A DNA stretch of 64,000 nt from Hyposmocoma kahamanoa (taxonomy: Eukaryota; Arthropoda; Insecta; Lepidoptera; Cosmopterigidae), in assembly GCF_003589595.1 (NCBI RefSeq), contig NW_020654289.1:2794151-2858150 (forward strand), written 5' to 3'. The notes under the pieces were generated by a model. It saw nothing but the letters and a program-made list of their open reading frames with translations. It made no database searches and was not told the DNA's origin. Of this stretch, positions 9,101-21,100 are shown piece after piece; positions within the stretch are counted from its first letter, which is position 1; every line of letters starts with the position of its first letter. The translations under genes were made by a program, and so were the position numbers.

Positions 9101-12100
9101 ATTTCCCTGATATATGAAAAACTTATCACACCCATTCCAAAGGGAGGCGATAAATATATGACCTACGAGAATACAGACCAATCTCTAAATTATGGTTAAG
9201 TAATTCTTGGCAAAATCTTCGAAGAGATTGTATTACATTTTACAGTATTGATAGTACAGTGTCCCGTCACAGCAACAATACCTATAACTTCTTACGAGGC
9301 AGATGTATTCATACTAATTTAGTGTTTTAAAATGATTTTCTTAACGCGCTTCATGTAGGCTATCAGGTGAACGCCGTATATATCGACTTTTCTAAAGCCT
9401 TCGACAAAACTTGTCACTCGACACTTATTAAAATACTATCAAATTTCGGTATACACGGCGACCTACTTCGCTGGTTAAGTTATTATATCTCTAATCGAAG
9501 TCAAGCCGTAGCTCTATAGGTTTAAAATTCTAGATTCAGAGATTAATACTTGTACAAGACTGTAACATGTTTTCCCAGATAAAAAAATATATATATTTAC
9601 TGCAACAAGTAAATTTATTTACTTTTTGGTATATGACGGATTTCTAAACACCCCAAATTCAGTAATAATTCTGCTCCCCCGCATCCTCTTTTTTTCCCGA
9701 TCTCTTTTTCTTTATCCTTACTTTCCGTCGTACTGTACTGCTTTGCAATTCCAAGCTCGTATTCATTTCTGTAAAGTATGTAAGATGATTCGAATCTTAA
9801 GATGAGTATGTGGAGTAACCAGAATGGATAAGTTACTTAAGAAGTTAAGCGAGAGTAGCGTCAGTCACCATTGACGAAAAGTTGCTAAGTAATTGTTTAC
9901 CAAATAGTGGGATAAAGGCAGAAGGCTGCTCGCAGTTAAATTTGACCAATGCTTAAAGAAAATTAATGACCGGCCTAGAAGGGGTAGCGGTGTCAAATTT
10001 ATCTACTGTCACCTACAGTATAATAGTTTTCATTTTATTATTAAGTAATATATGCTTACCACTTCTGGATATAGATGATAAGTTCGTGATTTGCGGCGCA
10101 GGAGGCGTTGGCGGCGAAGTTGGCATGGCAGGATTTTGATCTGACCCTAAGATATTTTGAGTAATTTGAGATGTACTTGGACCCGAGGATGGGTAGTTCC
10201 GTGAACATAATATATCGTTTTTGTTTGTATCAGATGTATTCGAATTTGGATAGACATTATACGCGTTTTGTGTTTTAATTTGACTCACGTCAGAGGGGTT
10301 TGTGTTCGGTGTGCTTTCATGTACATTTTGGTTAATGTTAGGAGGTATTTGATACATATTCTGATTAGCTGAAGGGTTTTGGTTGACATTTGTATTTACA
10401 ATTTCTACAGGAGATTCCGAATTGCGCACAGGAGCATGTTGATCTATATTTGTGTTGCGCCTTTCTTCTGGTGTGTTTGTATTTTTCTGGTTCAAGTTAC
10501 CCCTTAATGAATTCGTCCTGTACACAGGGGAATTTTGACTCATATTTGGCTTATTTTGTGCCACATTCAGCTGAGAAGTTTCTGGGTTTTGGCTTCCATT
10601 AGGAATGTTTCGAGAAATACTATGAGGTACGTGAGGTGGCACATTGTGAACGTTACTGCGAGCATTGTGACCCATGTTGAATCCAAATTGGTTTGAATTG
10701 AGCATGCTTCCAATCATATCAAATCTAACTACGTTATGACCATTTGGAATAAATGGTGCGTTATTGTTGGGCAGAATGATGTTTTGTGCTAAATTACGGT
10801 GATGTTGAAAATTGTACCGTGCAACATTCGGGTTACAATCTTGAGAACGACATGCCTCTCTGGAAGTGGATGGATGTTGGACAGACATGGTTGAAGAAGA
10901 ATCTGGTAGTTGTTGGCCTAATTTACCTTTAGGTTTTTTTGCCGGTTCGGGACCTAAATTAGCATTTTGTGAGTTCTCATTTTGAGATTGAATTGGGTTA
11001 GAACTCGATCTCTTTTGAGAAACGTTTTCTTGTGTAATATTAGGAGTAACATTAGTGTTAACTAAATTGTTCTTTTGTAAAGTATTAATCAAATCTTTTA
11101 ATGTATTAGCTAATTCTAATAACACACTTGGATGAGCTATCGCATTGGAGGTCGAAAGTGTGTTTTGCAGTTCAATGTTAGTGGTAGAAGTCGAGGGTGT
11201 ATTTTGTTGTTCAGTATTAGCAATAATACTGGAATGGGCATTTTGCTGTTCAGTGTTAGCGATAGAGCTTGAATGTGCGTTTTGCTGTTCTATGTTAGCG
11301 GTAGAACTCGAAAGTGTACTTTGCTGTTCAATGTTAACAATAGTACCGTGAGTGAAAGAGTGTGAATGTGTATTTTGCTGTTCAGTGTTAGAATAGTCAT
11401 TGGTCGACGGCGCGACGATGTCGGCTTCCTTGCGTATCTGAACTGGTTTGTCGAAATAGCTGTTATGAGAGTCCATGTGCACGTTTCTTAAAGCGAATTT
11501 AATGTCATGAAGTATATCTTTAACTGGCTGTAATTCCATCACAGCTCGGACGCCCCTCAAGGGCGCCCCATTTGGGCCTAATCCTGGGCCAACTGTCACC
11601 AAACCACGCGGTAACTTAAAGGTGTGAGCGTTTCTTTGGACTAGTTTTACACTAATTACCCTATCATAAATTTTTTGCTTGTCAAACATAGCAACAGCCT
11701 GAAATAAAGTATAATAGAATTAAATCTAAATTAAGTATAAGAGATGAGTGAATTCTATAAAATATATGCTGACAGAACTGCCTAAGTAGGTAACTTCTTC
11801 TTGGTATTTATACTAATAGCTTACGCCTACGTAAGCTATTAGTATAAATACCAAGAACAAGTTACGCCTACGTAAGCTATTAGTATAAATACCAAGAACA
11901 AGTTACGCCTACGTAAGTTATTAGTATAAATACCAAGAACAAGTTACGCCTACGTAAGCTATTAGTATAAATACCAAGAACAAGTTACCTACCCGAAATT
12001 AGTCATTTTGCACATTTTGGTACCTATACCAAAATGTGCAAAATGAATAGTTTCGTAGATAAAAGATGAAGGTTTCAAAGCCCAAAAGTAATTGTGGACG

Positions 12101-15100
12101 CCAACTATATGTACAATTTTTTTATTGTATTTATCGTAAGAGTGAAACAAGTCTGTCTGTCTTATTTATTCACATATATGCATAATAATAAATACCTGAA
12201 CAGCCTCCACGGGATGGTCATATTCGATTTCTGCCGTGATGTCAGCCAGAGAAATCACTCGAAATGAGAAGAACTTGATTTGCCCGGCAATTGAAAATAT
12301 TTGTCTGACAAGTTCGTCATCCACATACATGGATAACTGAAACGTAAAAAAAGTAATCATGTAATGTAATAATAGTCGTTACGATTACAGTAAAAAAGTA
12401 GTAGGTTGGCCAAAAAGTAAGTGCGGTATGTTATAAATGAAAAACAAAATATAATCTCAGCGCAGAATACTAAAAAAACCAACTTCAAAAGTGCGTGGAA
12501 TTACATCTATTTGCCAAGTTTTATTGAAATCGGTTGCCGTAAAGTGCGCAAAAGGATTCATCCCCTAGTTTGCCACTCTTAGAGGTGGAATATTTCCTTC
12601 AAACTTAAATAGGACCACTACTGAGGTACCCACTTTCCAAAAAAAAAGAATCATCAAAATCTGTTCACAAATTACGACAAAACGTACATATAAATTTTAT
12701 TCAATGGCCATGACCAAATTGGGGCAATTTTAGAATTTCCCTTTTATAAAAATTCCTGTCTTCATAAAATACAGTTTTCAGTGTCATTTGATGACGCTTA
12801 CGTTTTTTTTCCAAGTGAAGTCGACACGCCTGTCCGTAACAGTTGCAGTGTCACTCAGATCTTTAAACAACAAAGATCTGAGGGGCACTGCCACTACGCC
12901 CGTCATCCTGAGAGAGTCTTGGTGTAGTATTAAAGTTTGACCGTTTTTAAACACATTTTTGCAATAAAAACATTTTTGAATTTTTTTCTGATGCGGCGGT
13001 TTAGCACGTAAGCGACGATTTTTGGTTCGCGGCAGAAATAGGTAAGGTAGCAGTATTTCCCTGGGTGAATTATTTCTATTCTATAAAAACTATGTTTATC
13101 AAAATCATATCCATTCAAAGAATTTTGCAAAAACCTGAAATAAGTAGCAACAGATACCAACCAACTGCAATAATTTTTGATGGCCTTTTATTTGTGTTAG
13201 TTGACTTTATCAGGTTGAAACACACCTTTACGATTTACCAGTTGTGAGCGTTTTTCAAGAACTACTCGTAATAAATTTATTATTGAATTGATATTCATTT
13301 ATTTTGTGAAATTACTCCACTAGTTTGTTATAATTATTAATACCTACAAAGATAGAGAACACCCAGAAAAAATTCCTTCGATCCGGCCGGATTCGAACCG
13401 ACGTCTTCTAGCATACCGTGCTAGACGCTGTACCAACTAAGCCACGGAACGAACTAGCGGACTAAAAAGTCGTTGAAAAACCAAATACAAAGACACGACA
13501 ACAAGCACATAGAAAAATTCGTGAGGTCCGCTAGTTCGTTCCGTGGCTTAGTTGGTATAGCGTCTGACATGGTATGCTAGAAGACGTCGGTTCGAAGGAT
13601 TTTTTTCTGAGTGAATCTTTACTCGTAATAACATAAAACTTTCCCGCCTATTCTTAAATGCACCCAAAAATATTATTTTTAAAATTACTTTTGACAACAA
13701 TTATAAAAATTTGAAATAAAAAAAACGTTCTTTTTTTGTTTAAAGTTAGCCAGTGTACCGCACGGATTTTTTGGTCAACCCATTATATTTAATGCTTGTT
13801 ATTTGAGAGTTCTATTTGATTTTTTTTCCTTTGTTTAGGTTGGACACAATTAAGCTTTCGCCGTTGTCTTTAAGTTGCCTACAAGAAATATAACTCCCCA
13901 ACACGCATTGGATCAACATGGTCCACTAAAGATAAAAATATTTTAAAGGAGATCGGTGATTACTAGGAGGCATAACTCACTTGGCTAACGAATACTGTGG
14001 GAGATAGTGGAGGTTGGATACCGAGATTTTCCAGATACGATAAGCTCAGTCCATAAGTATCGTTGTTGACTTGCTGGTGAATCTGTGCCGATTTGCTGTT
14101 GACAAAATTACCATTGATTAGCAAATAAGTAACTAACAGACAATCGCATTAACTGGTATTTGTTTGATTACCAAGGGCATTATGGCGAGCGTTTCCAAAT
14201 AAGGTTTTGTTTTCATTTTATTTTGTTTTAATTTTTTTCAATATTCCACGTTAAATTGAATTTTCAGTAATTACGGTTGATCGGAATAGGGTGTTTCAAA
14301 TGAGTAGATATATCATTTGGAACACCCTATTTCGACCATTGGTAATTATGAGCCCTTTTCGGTTAATTTTGTGATTTTATGTCAAGTAGCAAGGTATTAG
14401 TCGGTTGCTTTTGATTTGCCTTGGTTTGTTTGACTAAAAAGACGCTAATTTTTAGGCTCCAGTTTCTAATAATCTCAGTACAGAGTACTAAAAAAAACCA
14501 ACCTCAAAAATCATTCATCACCTGGTTTGCCACCCATAGAGGTAGGATATTTTTTCAAATTTAAATGGGACCACTTTCTCAGGTATCCTCTTTTCAACAA
14601 AAAAAATCATCAAAATCGGTTCATAAATCGCATAACAAAAAAAACATAGTCGAATTGAGAACCTCCTACTTTTTTGAAGTCGGTTAAAAATTAACTTCCT
14701 TACCATGAACACTTGAGATTTAATTTTGAACCTAAACAAGTCTGTTTCGCTTATTCGTACCATGACGTGTTACGATCGTGTCAGCAGCATTTACGCCAAC
14801 GCCAAATCAAAAACTAGTAAATTGACTCCTCCTTCGGAATCTATACTATACGCTGAATGGCATTTTGCCAAAGCCGTTCAAAACTCTAATAAAAAAAATA
14901 TTTGTACCATTCATTCATTTTTCGTACCATTGACATTAATGAAGAGCCAATATTGAGTTGCTGTAATGTCAAAACTGACAGATTATTGAAAAAACTATAG
15001 GAATAGTCTATGCATAATATTTCGGTGCAAGGAAAGTTACTCACTCATTGTTGTTCACCTAAATTGAGACGTTTTGCTATTCTGTCGCAATATTTCATTT

Positions 15101-18100
15101 ACTTACTAAATAAATATTATTTCATTCTCAAAAGGGCTTATCTATTTTATTCATCTATTGTGTATCAGTTAAAACGTGTCGTAAGTGGTTGATAAAAGGT
15201 AAATACTCATCAGATCATAATATAATATAACTAACAACAAATATACGTAATATAGTAAATTATTTTACTTTTAGATGTGCGACGACGAATTAATAATAAT
15301 GGAATTCCTGGAGTCAGACGTTGAAACAAATTTTGATTATCGCCAAAAAAGGCGCGACATAAGGATTCAGTCCAATCCTTTTGAATTGGACGATTCTGCT
15401 TTTATAAAAAAATATAGATTATCCAAGGAATTAGTATTGAATTTATGCGAGGAATTGAGACCGTACCTTAAAATCCCTAAAAAAACCACAGATTTATCTA
15501 TAGAAACAAAGGTAAGAAATTAGAAAGTATTTATAACCATCATAGTAAATGAGGGCATTGACAGTCATTTCCAAAAATTACAAGGTAGTCTTCATTTAAT
15601 TTTGTCTACTGCGAACTGGACAAAACTTTCTATTGTGGATGTGCCCATGGGAACATCTAGTATTTACCAATAGCAGCACAAAATTTAAAATTTCAGGTAA
15701 AATAAAAAATAACTACACGGACAACCTTTAACTTATTACCAGATATTACTTAAGGTAGGTTATTATTTGGTGTACACTCACACACACACTTCACAGCAAG
15801 CGAAGCTGCTACAGGTGAACACTGAAAATCAGCAATTCTGAGTCTATCCTTTTTGGCCTCATCGCTCAATTGTACTTTTTCAGTATTGTGTTTCCTATGT
15901 TTTGGGGACAAATAAATTTATCTTTTTATTTTTATTTATATTCACCACAAAAGATGAAAAGGCCTTCCACCAAGCTAGGGATTTGCCTAAAAGGTAAAAG
16001 GTAAAAATTGTACTGCATTTGTTTGTGTTGCTTTTAACAACTTATTAATAAACTTATAATAAATAGTTTTTGTTAAATACCAATCGCATTTGAGTATTTA
16101 ATATAATGTAATGTTCCACATTAAATTAACTTCTATTTTAGTTATTGACTGCTTTGTCATTTTACGCCACCGGGTCATACCAACGAGCCACAGGGGACAT
16201 CAGTGGCCATTCAATGGCACAACAAACAGTGTCTGCTGTAATAACTGAAATCACAGCCTGTCTTAATCGTACTGAAATAAGAAAAAAGTATATACATTTT
16301 CCTAAAAATCTTGAAGAAAGAAATAAAATAAGATCTAGGTGAGTGTCCTGCTTTTAAATACCTACTTATGACCTCGCGTTGTATTATCCAAAATATTACC
16401 TATATTTTGGTACGAGTCAGAATGGCGGGTGTATCTAACGAATCTTGACAAATTTAGTAGTAAAAAAATGTACCTACAAGGTACAATTATTTTAAGAATA
16501 GGTACTAAATAGTACAATAATTTAGATACATTTATATGGTACTTTTGTAAGATTCGTTAAGGTACACCCGCTCTTCTGGCTCTCAATAAATTTAATCTTA
16601 CTTCTCAGGAACTAATCAGCAGGCCGAGTTGGCGTTTCCAGTTTAGGGTACAATTTTTTTCAAATAATAAGTTTTTATAATTATTGAACAAAAACTAGTA
16701 ATTTGAGGTACACCAATTCTACCTACCTATTTTACCTTTGATATTGCTATAACTTCGTTCTGATGGAGGTAAAATTTTTTTAAGCACAGGTACTAAATAG
16801 TGCAGTTTAGGTACATTTTTTTGGTACTAAATTTGTCAGGATTCGTTAAGATACACCCGCCATTTTGACTCTCACATATTTTGTAATGTTTTTTTTTTTG
16901 TAAGGTTTCATCAGCAGTTCAAGATCCCTGGCGTACTAGGTTGCATTGGCGGCACCCACATAGCAATTATTCGGCCTACTGACAATGAAGAGACATATTA
17001 CAGTCGCAAGCAGTATCATTCTTTAAACGTCCAGCTAGTAAGATTATTATGGGCTTAATAAAAATAACTGTAAGGTGGGCGCGCGCGCCGGCGCCTGTTG
17101 AGGCGGGCGCGGCGGCTCGTGCGCCGGGCGTTTATTTGCAACTTCGACGTGTGGATCTAACGGTTTTAGTCGCTTCGGCACTGTGAAAGGGAAGACGCCA
17201 AGAACCGCGCGCCCGCACCCGCCGCTGCGCCTGCGCCTTAACTCTGAATGAGTCCAAACTTGTGATTTCATAAATACGTAATTTCAGATATGTGATGCTG
17301 ATATGAATATTACTAGTGTAGAAGCAAGCTATGGTGGAGCCACGCAGGACTCCTTTATATGGAATTTACATCCAATTAAACTCCACATGGATAATCTAAA
17401 TGAGTGTACGTGGCTGCTTGGTAAGTTACAATTTAAAATAAAAACAATGTATGGTCTTAAGTTTTAATGCATTACTGAAATTATAACAAAGCTATAAAGG
17501 CTTCTTGCAGACCAAACCAATGGTTAGTTGTGTCGTATGAACAGCTGCCTATCACTAAATCAAGTAATTTAGTATTTTTCTTGGACCGAAAGCCTCGCAC
17601 TAGACGGCTGATATTCAGTTCGGTCTAAAACTACCAATTATTGTAAATAATAAAATTAAAAGCAAATATTGAAATTGCAAGAATATCAATCACAAAATAT
17701 TTTTCAGGAGACTCTGGATATCCGTTAGGAAAATATATGATGACTCCGATCATTAACGCTACTCCGGGATCACCAGCTTACCACTATACTAACTTGCATG
17801 TCCAGACAAGAAACAGTATTGAGAGAACGATTGGACTACTCAAATCACGTTTTCGTTGCCTTCTCGTACACAGGGTGTTGCATTACAAGCCAAAAATGGC
17901 AGCTTCGATTGTCATAGCTTGTGTGATTCTACATAACATATGTAACAGAGCCAACATGCCTGTGCCCGAATTAAGTAACGAAGACGTGCTTCGAGAGGCA
18001 CAGATGCAGCCGAATGCGTCTCGTGTAGATAGTGGAGCTGCCACCAGTAGTAATAATCAGGCTCTTCAGCAGGGTGTGGCAACCAGAGATGCTCTTATAC

Positions 18101-21100
18101 GTCGTCTATCGGATGCTAGTGACTGAAATTAATATCAATTAATTTCATTAATTAATAATTATTATAAAAAAATTAATATTAATACTATCGCAAAATTTTT
18201 GCAATGGACAAAACATTTCGCTTGCAAATTGTACAATTATGTCCATTCTTTAATTTAATTCAATTTTTAAATTACTTGTTTTATTTTGAGTGGAAGGCGC
18301 TTTCATTGTTGGTATTTGTTAGATTAATAACAATAAAATATATTCCTTACTTTGACCGTAATATATTTTTTATTTCTTTTATTTCCTCTAAAAGACAGCG
18401 GAGCAGTTCGCTATTTCGGCCCTCTATCTGAGCTCTCTCTTTTGAAATTTCAATGAGAGCCCGCCGTGCTGCTTCCTGAGACATAGTAGGTTCACGTCTA
18501 CTTCGTCTGCGTCGAGATGTGGGAGGTGGAGTGTTTTGTTGACCAGGAGGCGAAACTGGAGGTGGAGCTGGAGTAGAGAGTGATGTTGATGGTGGTGGAG
18601 TAGTGACTGGTGGAGATGGAGCTGGAGTAGGGTGTGATGTAGATGGTGGTGAAGGGACTGGTCGAGGCAGGTTAGCGGCTGGTGGAGGCGGTGTAGCAAC
18701 TGGTGAAGGTAGAGTAGCGGCTGATGAAGTTCGAGCAGTGGTTGGAGTAAGCTGTAGTTGAGGAAGTGGTAGGGGCAGCGACTTATACTCAGCCAATATA
18801 CTGGCAGAGTTTATTGGTTCAGCAACTTCCATTGGCAATTTCTAAAAAAATGTTTCATGGTAAATTATTATAGTAAATATTTACGAACATGTAAATCAAC
18901 TAATAAACAAATAAAAATATGGAGTTGAACTTACTTCCTCAAATGACTTAACGCGCATTCCAGCCAAGCGCGCATTATAATCTTTGTCGAGAATACGCAG
19001 AAATTTTTTTTCCATTTCCGTCAATTCTTTTAATTCTAACGGATCACCTCCAGTTTTTCTTTGTGCTGCCTTTGCATTTGCAGCCAACTTTTTTAGTTTG
19101 GATTTATAATCGACCCAATACTAAAAAAAACAACAACATAATGATGTACCGATTCCATGCAAACAGGACTGGTGCTACCTTAAAAAATATAAAATAGAGT
19201 AAAAAGGCTCTATAGTGTTAAAAAATACAGCCCATAGCATCCTCTATCAAACTTTTTGTTGTTATTGTGTATCCTTCTCCAGCTTTTTACAGTCCTATCT
19301 GGGTTTCTGACGTTGTCGGCATTGGAACCTAATTTTATAATATAGAAAAGGTAGGATATATTTGATGGTAAATAGTTACTTTTAATTTAACAATGGTGTC
19401 TACCCTTAACCTAGTAGTTTCTAAGACGAAATGACATAAAATTATGTCTGGTATGTCTTCATCTTTAAAATAACGAACAATCTAACTGCAATTTTCTAAT
19501 AATTATGTTTTCAAACAAACTTCCAGAGTTGATAGTGATACTTCATAGTCCTAGTTTTTCGTTATTGGATGTTGTCCACTCACACTTAAAAATGTGTTTC
19601 ACAAAAAGTGACTTTACAGTGTGAATGCACGGTTTTTATGTTACATACTTTGCACCACCCTCTCCAATCTTTAACAGCTCCATCTTCATGCGAGTTTAGT
19701 GCCTCTTCGATTTTGATCCACATTCTTTTTGCATACTCTCGCGCTTGAGTAGATTTGTTGTACCCAGTGGCAATAGATTTATTTTTTATTAAAAATTCCC
19801 ACAGGGTCTCCTGCTGCGTTAACGTAACTCTACGGCGGGTGTGAAGTTCACTGCAATAAGATAATTACTTCAACATAAATGCATTCCTATTACAACTCGA
19901 AGTTAAGTTCAATAATAGACTCAAATGTAACATATTACTAGAAGTTATATTTAGTAAATATGTAACTACTTACATCATTTTTACAATACTGAATAACTTG
20001 CACACAATTTTTAAATTACACTTACGGTGGTAAACTAGCCAGTGTTGCCAGAGCAATTGAGATATTTTTACTCGTTTTTTTAATCAATTATTCTAAATGC
20101 AAACGGAATGTAATTGGATACGTCCAAAATCTTAAAAATTTTAAAAAGTAACTAAGGTCAAGAAAAAATCCTGTTTTAACCAATAATTGGTTTATTTACA
20201 TATTACGCGTGAAGATTAAAAGTTACGCAAAATGTTAATAATGTAAGCACCTGGAAACACTGGAACTGACACGAACGAATAGCTGACATGGCACATTTAC
20301 ATTAAGTTATCAGGCCACCCCCGCTTAGCAAGCTACTCGGTGTAAAAGTGAGTCGTCTGACGACGGTAGAAGAAGTCGGCTGAAGGGACTGGGTGCGTCG
20401 CCTTCGGTAAGGCAAAGCGGTCTGCCGAGAGTCGCCAGACGCTCGGTGTAAATGCGCCATCAGTGTTAAATAAGCACAGACTACATAGAGAACTATCCAC
20501 AAAAAAACATGTCTTTGTGTAAAAATACACGTATCTTAAGAAAGAAAATTACGTTTAAAAACTTTGCAATACGATCTAAAAGTCAATGGACCAGTGACAA
20601 CGTTCATTTATTCGCGAGTTAGCGGTTAAAATGCGATTCAGTTTAACTAGGTCATGATCATGGCACGAATTTTAACGATTCAGTTTAGGCACCTAAATTG
20701 AACTGCATCAGAATTGACACGTTTTAGTAAAGTTCATGGTAAGGCCCCGGTCTGTTATAGGTAAACTTACATAATGTACCTAGCTATATTGACATTATTT
20801 TTATTTTAGAACGAAATTGTTGAAGAAAGTCTCTTCTTGAAAAGAATTTCTTATAAATAAAAATATTTGTACCTACCTAGTAGGTCTCAATTGTATATCT
20901 TTCAGTTTATAATTGAGTTTTTGATGGCCTGAAAATAAAACAGTCATTAATATAAGTCACACAATTCAGTACACAAATACGTTCGAAAGATTGTAAAGGC
21001 TAAATGAGAATCTTCTAAAGACTGAGAATAAAGAATGAGAGTGTTAATATGGATGCATTACTTTAAGAATAGATAAGAGCCAGTGAGTGAATATGAAGGA

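Larger units (their letters stand above)
14950..20080. mobile_element. PIF/Harbinger DNA transposon with both genes
   Basis: It contains a HARBI1-like nuclease gene on plus (15275-18126) and a Myb/SANT-like gene on minus (18347-19978), tail to tail with overlapping 3' ends (AATAAA signals at 18332-18337 for plus and 18280-18285 for minus). This two-gene layout is diagnostic of Harbinger. Terminal inverted repeats and the 3-bp target duplication were not identified, so both borders are estimates. It is inserted in the gene A intron between exons 3 and 4. Confidence 0.75.

Noticed and set aside
11145..11351. Plus-strand open frame rich in Cys and Ser
   Set aside because: It is the antisense shadow of the NTEQQN repeat in gene A exon 6.
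17047..17271. Minus-strand Arg/Pro-rich open frame
   Set aside because: It is produced by the GC-rich block in a nuclease intron.
18424..18699. Minus-strand His/Leu-rich open frame
   Set aside because: It is an out-of-frame shadow of the Pro/Thr-rich linker of the Myb-like gene.
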